Virus record (IMG/VR): IMGVR_UViG_3300022752_000267
Coordinates: 1-30,935 of that record
Origin: a virus
Direction: 5' to 3' (one strand)
DNA length: 30,935 bases
Shown here: positions 1 through 6,311 of the stretch, piece after piece
Layout of the letters: each line of letters starts with the position of its first letter
Numbering within the stretch: position 1 is the stretch's first letter
Translations under genes and position numbers: made by a program
Notes under the pieces: generated by a model
Database searches by the model: none
What the model was told of the DNA's origin: nothing
What the model saw: the letters and a program-made list of their open reading frames with translations, nothing else

Positions 1-48
1 GTGGGAACCTGTTATTTAGAGTTTTTGTTGGATAGAAGTCTCCTAAAC

Positions 49-73
49 AATTGGGGGGGTACCAATTTTTTTT
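49..73 (+). terminator. Candidate intrinsic terminator, plus-strand sense
   Basis: AATTGG at 49-54 pairs with CCAATT at 62-67 around a seven-base loop, and a run of eight T follows on the plus strand (66-73). The polarity suits a plus-strand transcript arriving from the left of the window. For the minus-strand operon the A-run precedes the hairpin, so it would not work as a classical terminator there. The stem is short and AT-rich. The 75-180 stretch beside it is extremely T-rich and otherwise shows no clear element. Confidence 0.35.
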
Positions 74-124
74 GTAAAGACTTCACATTTTTTTTCTTTT
101 TTTTTCAATTTTTTTTTCTGTTTT

Positions 125-193
125 TTATTTGGATTGCGTTGGTTTTGATGGTTTTGGTCGCTTTGTTCTGTGATTTTTTTCGTGTTTTTTCAC
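125..193 (-). CDS. Possible 22-residue basic peptide
   Basis: A GTG start overlaps the stop of the preceding gene as GTGA, the same coupling used elsewhere in this operon, and the frame stays open for 22 codons. The predicted peptide is almost entirely Lys, Arg, Pro, Thr, Ser and Asn, with no hydrophobic core. It lies in a very A-rich stretch (minus strand), so a chance open frame is quite possible. No function can be assigned. Confidence 0.22.
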   Translation of the reverse strand: MKKHEKNHRTKRPKPSKPTQSK

Positions 194-675
194 CCATTTG
201 GTGGCAATTTTCCACCAGCTTCAACGAAGGCTCTAACGATTGGTTCAGCCTCAGACACGAAGTCGGCCTTCTGTACTGATGTCCAGTTAGTCACGCTCTT
301 TCTGGCTAGCCATTGGCGAGCCTTGATGATGTAGCTATGCCACGCTTGGTCGGCCTTGGGGTTGCTGGTCTCGATGGGGTCGGGTAGTAGCCCAGTCCAA
401 AGGGCTAACTGCTTTAGACCACTAGGGCTAGGGGCTTGCAGGGATGGCCTTGCCTTGGCTACCCGCTCATACCGCCTAGCTTGCTCACCGTTTATTCCCG
501 CTACCTCTTGGATGGTGTCTAGGTCTAGCCCCTCCACTCTTGCCGATAGGAGGATGTCGCCAGCATCTGCCGCCAGTCCGATGGCCTCCCCCATCTGCTC
601 GATTGCGTTTTGCTTCGCTTTGTCCAGTAGCCTTACCGTTTTCTGCAATTCCATTCCTATTTGTTTTTCACTCAT
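190..675 (-). CDS. Hypothetical early-region protein, 161 aa
   Basis: I do not recognise the family. The protein is mostly helical in appearance: charged N-terminal helices (residues 1-50), then a segment around 50-75 with the sequence pattern of a helix-turn-helix (TIQEVAGINGEQARRYERV), then a Trp-containing C-terminal half. The start is supported by an AAGGA ribosome site about ten bases upstream of the ATG. It is the last sizeable gene of the leftward early operon. Some small DNA-binding or Kil/DUF3102-type phage proteins have a similar N-terminal pattern of 'AIGLAADAGDIL', but the match is only suggestive. Confidence 0.75.
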   Translation of the reverse strand: MSEKQIGMELQKTVRLLDKAKQNAIEQMGEAIGLAADAGDILLSARVEGLDLDTIQEVAGINGEQARRYERVAKARPSLQAPSPSGLKQLALWTGLLPDPIETSNPKADQAWHSYIIKARQWLARKSVTNWTSVQKADFVSEAEPIVRAFVEAGGKLPPNG

Positions 676-694
676 CTTGGGATTTCCTTCTTGG

Positions 695-985
695 TTATGC
701 GCAAGCCTCGGCCAACTCCTCGGCCTCGACTTCTGCGGGTGGTTCTATCTCTCGAAATCTGTGCTGGGCAAAGCCTCGCTCCGGATGTGGCGGTGTGGTG
801 CTTAATGGGTTGTTGATGCCCTCTAAATACACGACCACTTCCCCTGCCTCTCCGTTCAAAGCTACCCCTATGCCTATGCCCCTTATGGTATATTGCCTAT
901 CCTTGATTGGTAGGGCGTTGTAAAAGGCTAGGATGTCTGGCGGGAATCTGTCATCTACGCATACTACTTTAGAGCCAGTTGTCAC
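695..985 (-). CDS. Hypothetical phage protein, 96 aa
   Basis: Small acidic protein beginning with a short beta-like stretch (VVCVDDRFPPDI, residues 7-18), followed by a Tyr-Thr-Ile-Arg segment and a strand-rich core. The pattern 'VCVDD.FP' followed by 'LP.K.R.YTIR' is one I associate with small hypothetical proteins of many phages, without a known function. Its start overlaps the stop of the upstream gene by four bases (ATGA), so the two are translationally coupled. Confidence 0.75.
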   Translation of the reverse strand: MTTGSKVVCVDDRFPPDILAFYNALPIKDRQYTIRGIGIGVALNGEAGEVVVYLEGINNPLSTTPPHPERGFAQHRFREIEPPAEVEAEELAEACA

Positions 986-1518
986 CGTTTTTTACCTCGC
1001 TTTTTAATACCCTTTACCCAAGCTTCCTTGTTCCACTTGGGGCATTCCTCCCGCCTCTTTTTGTGGACTCTCAAGGCTCGTTCCTTGTAGATTTGCCTAA
1101 CTCTTTCAGAGCGTTGGATGCGTAAAACTAGCCCGGTGCGTTGGCTTAACTCGGTAAGGCGAGCCGAGATGGCCGCCCGAGTGTAGGGCTTTCCAGTTGA
1201 GGGATTGATGTACCGTTTTGCTATTGAGGTTAAACTGTCTGGGGAGCGATTACTGGCTAGGGCTAGTAATGCCTCATCCAAGGTATCGTCCCGCCTATGC
1301 CTCAACATCTGAGAATCGCCTTCGTGCTTGATCGTCTGTTCTACCACCTCTGCCGTGAGCTTTGCTAATTGGTCTAGATCGATGGCTGGGTTCATCGCCT
1401 TCATTTTGGAGAGCCGTTCCTTCACACGATCTTCTAGGGTGTCGATGTGGTCGGCCATATTGGGAGTATAGCTTGCCAAGATTGAGTCGGCTGGGTCTTG
1501 GCCTTGGTGGTGGTTCAT
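982..1518 (-). CDS. Putative HTH DNA-binding protein, 178 aa
   Basis: A long helical protein with a central segment (about residues 78-130) that reads as a helix-turn-helix unit: a helix with DEALLALAS, then SIAKRYINPSTGK and AAISARLTELSQRTG. The C-terminal 45 residues are strongly basic and rich in Lys and Arg, which fits nucleic-acid binding. Its start overlaps the upstream stop (ATGA). A role in early gene control or a small-terminase-like DNA-recognition role are both possible. No catalytic motif is visible. Confidence 0.7.
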   Translation of the reverse strand: MNHHQGQDPADSILASYTPNMADHIDTLEDRVKERLSKMKAMNPAIDLDQLAKLTAEVVEQTIKHEGDSQMLRHRRDDTLDEALLALASNRSPDSLTSIAKRYINPSTGKPYTRAAISARLTELSQRTGLVLRIQRSERVRQIYKERALRVHKKRREECPKWNKEAWVKGIKKRGKKR

Positions 1519-2069
1519 TGGATTTCTACTAATGCTGTCCGTCCTACCCTTGCCAATTCCCGCTTTGCTTGCCGTTCTGTGGCATAGAAAAGGTCGACAA
1601 CTGGGAGCTTGGTTTTGCCCGATGCCTTCCGTGAGATTACTGCCGTCCCGGTGTCGTGAGCGTGGTATGCCTTGCCCTCAATTAGCAGGGTCGTTCCGTA
1701 GGGTATGATTTTGGGGTCTACTGCACAAGACTTACCAGAAACCAACCGTTTTCCAGTAGAGCTTTTATAGCCAAACTCATCCTCGCCCAACCAGTATGCC
1801 GTGATACGAGCCTTAATGGTTTTCTTGGCTGGTTGCTTTGGGGTTTGAATCATTATGTTAGCCGCTTGGCTTGAGCATAAGAGCGTGATGGCTAGGATGA
1901 TGATGGCTTTTTTCATCGTTAAGAAGTGGAGTCGCTCGCACAAATGGCGGTAGCGTCTTGAGGGTGATTCGTCCCCTTTAGTTCTTTTGCCTTGCTCGTT
2001 GTCAATCGGGGTCTTGAGCTTGTCGATCTGTGCCTCGATTGCCTTGGCCTCCATCTTGTTAATCTTCAC
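1515..2069 (-). CDS. 3D-domain (double-psi beta-barrel) protein with membrane segment
   Basis: Residues about 87-184 match the 3D domain, named for three conserved Asp residues. They are visible as D118 in AVDPKIIPYGT, D139 in AHDTGTA and D159 in VVDLFY. The family is related to the MltA/RlpA barrel and is usually exported and linked to peptidoglycan. A hydrophobic segment (about 55-70) is preceded by a 51-residue charged cytoplasmic-type N-terminus. The ATG at 2069 has a GGAGG site nine bases upstream. An internal ATG at 1916 would give an ordinary signal peptide (MKKAIIILAITLLCSSQA) but has no ribosome site. The long form would be a signal-anchored protein. Its position in the early operon, far from the lysis cassette, is unusual. 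Confidence 0.8.
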   Translation of the reverse strand: MKINKMEAKAIEAQIDKLKTPIDNEQGKRTKGDESPSRRYRHLCERLHFLTMKKAIIILAITLLCSSQAANIMIQTPKQPAKKTIKARITAYWLGEDEFGYKSSTGKRLVSGKSCAVDPKIIPYGTTLLIEGKAYHAHDTGTAVISRKASGKTKLPVVDLFYATERQAKRELARVGRTALVEIQ

Positions 2070-2355
2070 GCTTTACCTCCGTCCAATGGCATCGCTTGTT
2101 TGGCCTTTTGATCTTGCCCCTTCCCTCTAAATATCGTAGGTGGTACTGAATCGCTCCGTGTGTTTTCTTTAGCACTTCCGCAATCGTGCAAGTCGGAATC
2201 TCGTTGGTGATAAGTGTGAACACGGCATCTCTCAACATATCGATTGTCGCTTGGTTGCGAGTCGTTGCGTAGAGCTTTTCTAATTCCTTTCCGGGATAGC
2301 GGTCGGAAAGGATGCCGTTGGCCTTTGCCTCTGGGGTTGTGTATGCTTCGTTCAT
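2059..2355 (-). CDS. Small winged-helix DNA-binding protein, 98 aa
   Basis: Residues about 38-90 form a recognisable winged-helix pattern: helix MLRDAVFTLI, helix TIAEVLKKTH, recognition helix AIQYHLRYLEGRGKIKR, then a basic wing. That is the 'block the next helix, short wing' arrangement of ArsR/MarR-like and phage replication-associated winged helices. It overlaps the next gene by 11 bases and its ATG overlaps the stop of a 21-residue frame upstream. It is one of several small DNA-binding proteins in a row. A regulator or replication accessory role is inferred. Confidence 0.72.
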   Translation of the reverse strand: MNEAYTTPEAKANGILSDRYPGKELEKLYATTRNQATIDMLRDAVFTLITNEIPTCTIAEVLKKTHGAIQYHLRYLEGRGKIKRPNKRCHWTEVKRED

Positions 2356-2417
2356 TGAGTTTGCAACTTACTTTGAGTTTTTATTGAGGCAAGGGTTGGT
2401 TTTGGGTTATTCGACAT
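2352..2417 (-). CDS. Possible 21-residue peptide
   Basis: This frame exactly fills the gap between two HTH genes. Its ATG overlaps the upstream stop as TAATG and its own stop overlaps the next start as ATGA. The peptide is polar, rich in Lys, Gln, Ser and Thr. Both couplings match operon style, but the frame is very short and may only keep ribosomes moving between its neighbours. Confidence 0.35.
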   Translation of the reverse strand: MSNNPKPTLASIKTQSKLQTQ

Positions 2418-2686
2418 TATGCCAAATAGTATTGAGCGATGTTTTTGCCGCTGTTGGTTTTGACTGTTCGCTTCTCGACCATATGCCCAGCCTTACGCAA
2501 ATCACAAACTCGGCTTGCCAGTCGGAAGCACTTGAACCAATCGAGTGCCTCCAAAGCCGTAAGCGTTCGGCCCGATTGCAAATGGGCTAGGATGCGAGCG
2601 TTCTGGTCGTTGCCTTCCGTCTTTACTGGATGAGTTGTCCTCATAAAAGGCAACTCAAACTGCTCTGCCTCTACCATCGCGATCAT
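2417..2686 (-). CDS. Helix-turn-helix protein, HTH_39-like, 89 aa
   Basis: Residues about 29-72 read as the HTH_39-type domain seen in many phage proteins: ILAHLQSGRTLTALEALDWF, then CFRLASRVCDLRKAGH, then a basic, beta-like wing with EKRTVKTNSGKN. Such proteins are usually encoded near replication or early regulatory genes. The start overlaps the upstream stop (ATGA). It probably binds DNA; the target is unknown. Confidence 0.8.
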   Translation of the reverse strand: MIAMVEAEQFELPFMRTTHPVKTEGNDQNARILAHLQSGRTLTALEALDWFKCFRLASRVCDLRKAGHMVEKRTVKTNSGKNIAQYYLA

Positions 2687-3090
2687 CTTGAACCTCCCTT
2701 GGCCTTACGAACTGCAAAGTTGCGGCTCTTTGCGTTCATTATAGTTGTTCTATGAACGCCCCAAGCTCTTGCAAGCTCGCTCATCGACATTCCGCTATCG
2801 AGTTGGTGTTTCCAGAGCGTCCATCGCTTCTTAACTGTGGAGTATTCACGATTTCGCCTTGCTCCATCCTTTCCACGAGTCGGAATAAGCTCTTTGGGGA
2901 TGTCTAGGGGGGTAGTTACACCCATTACGAGCTTTTCAAGCCCTTGTGAGACCAATTCTGCTCGATTTTGTGCCATTGTAGCGGTGAGTGTGGTCACCAT
3001 TTGCTCAAACTCACGCAATTTGTCCTCGCACATCTTCACTCGGTGGATTGTGGCGGCTAAAACCATATCTTGAGGGTAGTTCACGGACAC
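2683..3090 (-). CDS. Coiled-coil plus HTH protein, 135 aa
   Basis: The N-terminal half (about 10-55) is a long amphipathic helix with heptad-like spacing that may dimerise. The C-terminal part (about 85-125) has a helix-turn-helix, with SMSELARAWGVHRTTIMNAKSRN as its recognition unit, followed by a Lys/Arg-rich tail. It overlaps the replication initiator gene upstream by ten bases. It is therefore a probable site-specific DNA-binding protein, perhaps a replication or early-transcription regulator. Confidence 0.75.
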   Translation of the reverse strand: MSVNYPQDMVLAATIHRVKMCEDKLREFEQMVTTLTATMAQNRAELVSQGLEKLVMGVTTPLDIPKELIPTRGKDGARRNREYSTVKKRWTLWKHQLDSGMSMSELARAWGVHRTTIMNAKSRNFAVRKAKGGSR

Positions 3091-3848
3091 CCCGCTTCTA
3101 CCCAGTCGCTATGCGTGTTGAATCCAGCTAATTTATAGGTTGGTGGGGATTCGCATCCCGATTTGATTGGTTTCTTCATTGGTTGGTTGTTTCCTTTCGT
3201 TGGTTGTTGGTTGCTCCGTCTCTGACAGTTCCTCGCACACGCTCGCCAGTCCTTAACCGATGCCCTGCCTCCGACCCTCCATCCGTTGCTCTGGTAGTAA
3301 TCAAAAGCCGACTCTGCGTCCGTATGCCTCCATCCGATCTCTTTAGCAAAGGCAATCCATTCAGCGAGCGTGGGGCGTAAGCCCTCTCTCTCTTTCTTGT
3401 TATCTATCTTACTATTATTGTTACTATTACTATTACTATTATTATATACAATAGATGGCTCATCTTTGGTACATAGATGGTTCATAGATGGTACATAGAT
3501 GGACGATCTATGGTTCATCCTTCGTGCATATCCAGCCGATCTTTCCTCCATCTTTGCCAGTCCAGAGGCCACTCCTCCGTGATAGATTGCCCCATCCTTT
3601 AGCTCATAAACCCCAGCAACCTCAAGCTCTTGCAGTAAAGGCTTGGCATCTTGCCCAACCATTCTGCTGATCTGTTCGGGGGTGGGTATGTGTCCGTTGA
3701 TGGTTAGCTTGCCGCCGGCGTTGGCCTTATACATAAGGCAGAGCAAGTGAATCCATAGCCCTTTAGAGGCAAGGCTTACCAATGCCAGCTTCTCATTAGC
3801 CAGCCAGCGGTTAGGCTCAAAGGGAAACCAGAAAGAATCTCGCCTCAT
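3081..3848 (-). CDS. Phage replication initiator-like protein, 255 aa
   Basis: The N-terminal part (about 1-105) resembles the winged-helix domain of phage replisome organisers: a WF.F..NRWLAN opening, a Trp-Ile-His-Leu-Leu-Cys-Leu-Met-Tyr helix, a GKLTINGHIPT turn, an ISRMVG helix, and a GVYELKDGAIYH wing. A low-complexity linker of Asn and Ser (about 135-148) separates it from a C-terminal part with SAFDYYQSNGWRVGGRASVKDW, a pattern seen in DnaD-like and primosomal phage proteins. The linker DNA carries a trinucleotide repeat and helically phased 10-mers that look like an origin. Together this resembles lambda gene O, where the origin lies inside the initiator gene. The start overlaps the upstream stop (ATGA). 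Confidence 0.8.
   Translation of the reverse strand: MRRDSFWFPFEPNRWLANEKLALVSLASKGLWIHLLCLMYKANAGGKLTINGHIPTPEQISRMVGQDAKPLLQELEVAGVYELKDGAIYHGGVASGLAKMEERSAGYARRMNHRSSIYVPSMNHLCTKDEPSIVYNNSNSNSNNNSKIDNKKEREGLRPTLAEWIAFAKEIGWRHTDAESAFDYYQSNGWRVGGRASVKDWRACARNCQRRSNQQPTKGNNQPMKKPIKSGCESPPTYKLAGFNTHSDWVEAGCP
3402..3515. other. Candidate replication origin: iterons plus AT-rich block
   Basis: Within the initiator gene, near-identical 10-mers (A/T)CATAGATGG occur at 3471-3480, 3482-3491 and 3493-3502, with a variant CAATAGATGG at 3449-3458. Start-to-start distances are 22, 11 and 11 bases, all on one face of the helix. An inverted half copy (GATCTATGG) follows at about 3505-3513. Directly beside them, 3402-3450 is almost pure A/T built from TTA/CTA triplets, as expected of an unwinding element. 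The architecture is that of lambdoid origins. Function is inferred. Confidence 0.6.
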
Positions 3849-4003
3849 TTGTTTTTAACCTCTTTCCAAACATCAAAGCCCTTGTCGCAATTTACGGATA
3901 GCAACATCAACTTCTGGTAAAGCCAGCCGCCCCAACGCCAATGACAAAGGGTTATGCTGACTATATCCCCAAGGTGATAGAGTAGGATTGAAAGCAACTT
4001 CAT
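3845..4003 (-). CDS. Small phage protein, 52 aa, amphipathic/membrane-like
   Basis: Its ATG overlaps the upstream stop and its TGA overlaps the next ATG, both as ATGA, which strongly supports a real gene. The product starts MKLLSILLYHLGDIVS and continues with a Trp/Gly-rich turn and a charged tail KGFDVWKEVKNK. The pattern recalls small hypothetical proteins encoded in many phage early regions. A membrane or interfacial location is possible. No function is known to me. Confidence 0.7.
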   Translation of the reverse strand: MKLLSILLYHLGDIVSITLCHWRWGGWLYQKLMLLSVNCDKGFDVWKEVKNK

Positions 4004-4209
4004 TTCTTGGCCTTTTCCATATCGATCTTCTGGTACTTCTTTGCTCGTTCCAATAGCTCTTTAGTGATACGATGGCTATAATCTAGGTGGCTGATGATGT
4101 CCTTGTAGTTCTCCCGCTTTGCGTGGTCGAAGTCCTTGAATAAATCCTTCAACCTTTTCGACACGATTGCGTGAAACTCATCTACTAACTTTAATCTTTT
4201 AACGCTCAT
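4000..4209 (-). CDS. Hypothetical helical protein, 69 aa
   Basis: A highly charged, all-helical small protein rich in Lys, Asp, Glu and His, with no Cys, Trp or membrane segment. It is coupled to both neighbours by ATGA overlaps. Family unknown. The heptad-like spacing of Leu and Ile suggests oligomerisation. Confidence 0.65.
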   Translation of the reverse strand: MSVKRLKLVDEFHAIVSKRLKDLFKDFDHAKRENYKDIISHLDYSHRITKELLERAKKYQKIDMEKAKK

Positions 4210-4361
4210 TTCTTTTTCTTAATCCTTTCGATTATGTCTTTTCCCAAATCCCACAATGCTCCGCTCACAAATATGATTGTGAGATAGAGACTCAAGCACC
4301 CTAAACCGATGACGAACAAGTCCCACAAAGCTCTCCCTATGGATAAAAGGAAAGTTACCAT
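4206..4361 (-). CDS. Small membrane protein, 51 aa
   Basis: An ATG that overlaps the upstream stop (ATGGTAA) opens a 51-codon frame ending in TGA that overlaps the next ATG. The product has hydrophobic stretches around 3-20 and 21-36 (LFVIGLGCLSLYLTIIFVSG), with a Lys-rich cytoplasmic-type tail (ERIKKKK). One or two membrane spans are likely. A longer competing frame at 4219-4530 overlaps two coupled genes and looks like a shadow. Confidence 0.65.
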   Translation of the reverse strand: MVTFLLSIGRALWDLFVIGLGCLSLYLTIIFVSGALWDLGKDIIERIKKKK

Positions 4362-4573
4362 TTGGGTGCAGTCGGCCAGCTTGACCAGAGCCGAATGTCC
4401 TTTTTAAGTACCTCGCCAAACGCACACACAAAGCGATCATCGAGATACCTACCACTAAAAACCACACCGCCAGATTCCATAAGTATTCTTTCATCTTTTT
4501 TTGGGCACTCCTTGGCTGTATGCCATTCAATCATTGACCATTTTAGCTTTGGAACATCGACATCAACGCTCAT
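4355..4573 (-). CDS. DUF551-like protein, 72 aa
   Basis: The spacing of key residues matches small DUF551-type phage proteins: an early W with I, then 'KECPKKDERILME', a glycine turn with GVVFSGRY, and a terminal W..WPTAPKW that corresponds to the family's 'HW.PLP..P' end. The start at 4573 lies inside the end of the upstream gene, as is usual in this operon. The function of DUF551 is unknown. It is common in phage early regions. Confidence 0.65.
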   Translation of the reverse strand: MSVDVDVPKLKWSMIEWHTAKECPKKDERILMESGGVVFSGRYLDDRFVCAFGEVLKKDIRLWSSWPTAPKW

Positions 4574-4748
4574 CCGTAAGCCTCCGCAAGGCAACGACAA
4601 CTTCGTTGAGAATGTCTTGGATGACTTGATCTTCTGTTCCGTCTGCTAGTCGTTGGACAAGTTCGGCACACCGCTCCCTTTCGAGGGCGGCGGCCTTACG
4701 CATCGCATCATCGATGATGTCTTGGATTAGGTCAGAATGGGATTTCAT
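4563..4748 (-). CDS. Hypothetical helical protein, 61 aa
   Basis: The ATG at 4748 lies 17 bases inside the end of the annealing-protein gene. The frame extends further upstream, but only through the coding region of that gene. The product is a single helical, charged protein with the pattern ALERERCAELVQRLA, often seen in small phage proteins of unknown role. Expected to be a soluble oligomer; nothing more can be said. Confidence 0.6.
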   Translation of the reverse strand: MKSHSDLIQDIIDDAMRKAAALERERCAELVQRLADGTEDQVIQDILNEVVVALRRLTDER

Positions 4749-5565
4749 CTTCGGGCTTTCCTTTCTGGATTGAGTCGGCTTCCGCAAGAATCTCTGCGAT
4801 GATTTCGTTTCTGACGATGTCGTTCTTATAGGGCTTACCATCTGCACCGGGCTTGAGGTCTTGTTTGGATAGCCACTCCAAGTAATCCAAACCCTTGTTT
4901 CCGAAGGCGGCGATCTCACGAAGGGTCGAGCCTTTGTGCTTGCCGAACTTCAATTCCATATCCCTCGGCTCACCGCCATTCGTCTTGACCGCAACTCCGT
5001 TGAGCTTGGCCGTAATGTCTGCTAAGTCGGCCTTGCTGATGAAGTCTGCTTTTACTGTGTCTAACTTAACTGGCTTTGGGGCTGGCTCATACTTGTCCGT
5101 GTTGATGTCCTCGAACCCACCAATGGGAATTTCCTCTGCCGGGGTCGTACTTAATTTAGAATCTATTAGCACGACGATATGTGCGAATGCTGAACGACAA
5201 GCCCTGCTAATTGCTCTGGTCTGAACCATAGCCCTTTTTGCATAGGTCGGACGCTCGAACCACATCTTTTCGTCATCACCCAAGAACCCCTCGGCACTTG
5301 AGATTACTTGGCCGTTGTCCATTCGCTTCACCTCACCGATGCACCGATAGCCATCTTCAAGACGCTCAACATCTCTGGCCGATGCTACGCATCCGTGTGC
5401 TACTGCGATTGCTTGCCAGCCTTCAACTCGCACATAGTCCTTTTGGCCTATGCGTTGGCAAGTTTCCTTTACGATGGCACGACAAGCCCCAGCCACATCA
5501 GTCGCTTGGCGAATGTGGGTTGAGACTCCGTTGCCATTCTGAACTACTAATTGGTTATCACTCAT
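4732..5565 (-). CDS. Putative single-strand annealing / recombination protein with SSB-like tail
   Basis: Residues about 40-145 match a common phage protein family whose pattern is 'Y..VEGW', a D..E.LEDG.. turn and 'RP.YA.R.M.QTRA.S.A.R..F....V', followed by TPAEE. I associate it with Rad52/RecT-type annealing proteins, but the assignment is by pattern only. Residues 206-232 form a second unit, FGKHKGSTLREIA with YLEWL, like the C-terminal domain of exodeoxyribonuclease X. The last eight residues, KPEDEIPF, copy the acidic tip by which bacterial SSB recruits repair and replication partners. A strong AAGGAG site precedes the ATG. Confidence 0.72.
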   Translation of the reverse strand: MSDNQLVVQNGNGVSTHIRQATDVAGACRAIVKETCQRIGQKDYVRVEGWQAIAVAHGCVASARDVERLEDGYRCIGEVKRMDNGQVISSAEGFLGDDEKMWFERPTYAKRAMVQTRAISRACRSAFAHIVVLIDSKLSTTPAEEIPIGGFEDINTDKYEPAPKPVKLDTVKADFISKADLADITAKLNGVAVKTNGGEPRDMELKFGKHKGSTLREIAAFGNKGLDYLEWLSKQDLKPGADGKPYKNDIVRNEIIAEILAEADSIQKGKPEDEIPF

Positions 5566-5777
5566 TATTTCATTCTCCTTATTGGTTGTTGGTTGTAGTC
5601 GTAGTCTCCCAGCGACTCACGATCTTCTCTGCTTCCTCTGATTGGAAGATTCAAACATCTTGCATCGTGCGTCTGGTCATAAAGTGTATCTGGAATCGGG
5701 CCATCCACTCTCGTCACCCATTCTTCCAATGTTTCTCCTTCAAGGCGTTTGGGATATCTTGGTACACAATCACTCAT
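5565..5777 (-). CDS. Hypothetical protein, 70 aa
   Basis: The start at 5777 overlaps the stop of the nuclease-like gene (ATGA). An upstream in-frame start would run back into that gene. The product is hydrophilic and acidic, with 'RLEGETLEEWVTRVDG' in the middle and a tail rich in Arg, Asp and Tyr. Its stop (TAA) touches the ATG of the annealing-protein gene. No family recognised. Confidence 0.6.
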   Translation of the reverse strand: MSDCVPRYPKRLEGETLEEWVTRVDGPIPDTLYDQTHDARCLNLPIRGSREDRESLGDYDYNQQPIRRMK

Positions 5778-6094
5778 TTGGTTATCCTTTCGTTTATAGT
5801 TTTGATTATCGGGGAAAGCCATTTGGTGCTGATGTCGTGAGACGGCACTCGGAAAACTAGGATGCCCATAGATGCGGCGAGATTATATTTCTCCATATCG
5901 TTCAAGAAGCCAGATGGATTCGTATGGCGACCACGCACCCAAATCCCCCCCTCCAATTCTACGGCTACTCCATCGATGTGGTAATAGTCGAATCTAAATC
6001 TTCTGCCATCAGCAAACTTGTATTCCTTTAACAGCCCCCACCCACCAAGACTCTTCCATAGAATCTCGAACTTGGCAGATGGCGTGAGCTTCAT
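5774..6094 (-). CDS. PD-(D/E)XK-type nuclease-like protein, 106 aa
   Basis: The pattern fits the small DUF559/VSR-like PD-(D/E)XK endonucleases. There is an 'FRFDYYHID' strand carrying the first Asp, then VAVELEGG with the Glu expected on the core strand, then GRH...GFLNDMEKYNLAASMGILVFRV, which matches the usual 'D..K.n.a...G..vlR' ending. The protein is small enough to be a stand-alone catalytic core. Next to an annealing protein and a ligase, a role in recombination or end processing is plausible. The substrate is unknown. Confidence 0.68.
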   Translation of the reverse strand: MKLTPSAKFEILWKSLGGWGLLKEYKFADGRRFRFDYYHIDGVAVELEGGIWVRGRHTNPSGFLNDMEKYNLAASMGILVFRVPSHDISTKWLSPIIKTINERITK

Positions 6095-6095
6095 T

Positions 6096-6311
6096 TTAGT
6101 TACGCCCCACCCAGTTCTTTGTAGGCAAGACTAGCTCTGGCTCTTTGGGCTGGTTGCCTTCGGCCACGATCTTGTCCAAGCGGTCTAGGTCAGCGGCTAC
6201 GGACAAATAGAATCTTCGTCTTTCGTAGTTCTGCTGGTCGATGTGCTGGGCGATCATATAAAGCCCTCGAACAATCACCAGTCCTACAAAGATGATGAGG
6301 CCAAAGATCAC
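6096..6311 (-). CDS. Small single-pass membrane protein, 71 aa
   Basis: A GTG at 6311 overlaps the stop of the ligase gene (GTGA). A TTG at 6335 is a possible longer start. The N-terminus is strongly hydrophobic (IFGLIIFVGLVIVRGLYMIA), followed by a basic Arg cluster and a charged tail. The expected topology is N-out with a cytoplasmic tail. No known function. Confidence 0.6.
   Translation of the reverse strand: MIFGLIIFVGLVIVRGLYMIAQHIDQQNYERRRFYLSVAADLDRLDKIVAEGNQPKEPELVLPTKNWVGRN

Noticed and set aside
60-185. T-rich tract as a possible sRNA or phase-variable promoter
   Set aside because: Homopolymer runs are striking but no promoter boxes or extended secondary structure can be drawn apart from the 49-73 hairpin.
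3409-3446. Triplet repeat as a possible CRISPR or phase-variation tract
   Set aside because: There are no spacers, and the repeat unit is three bases in frame, so loss or gain would not switch the gene off. It fits better as the AT-rich part of an origin and an Asn/Ser linker.
4219-4530. 103-codon open frame on the minus strand
   Set aside because: It overlaps a DUF551-like gene by most of its first half and a coupled 51-residue membrane gene by the rest. Those two frames share clean stop/start overlaps with their neighbours, and this one does not.
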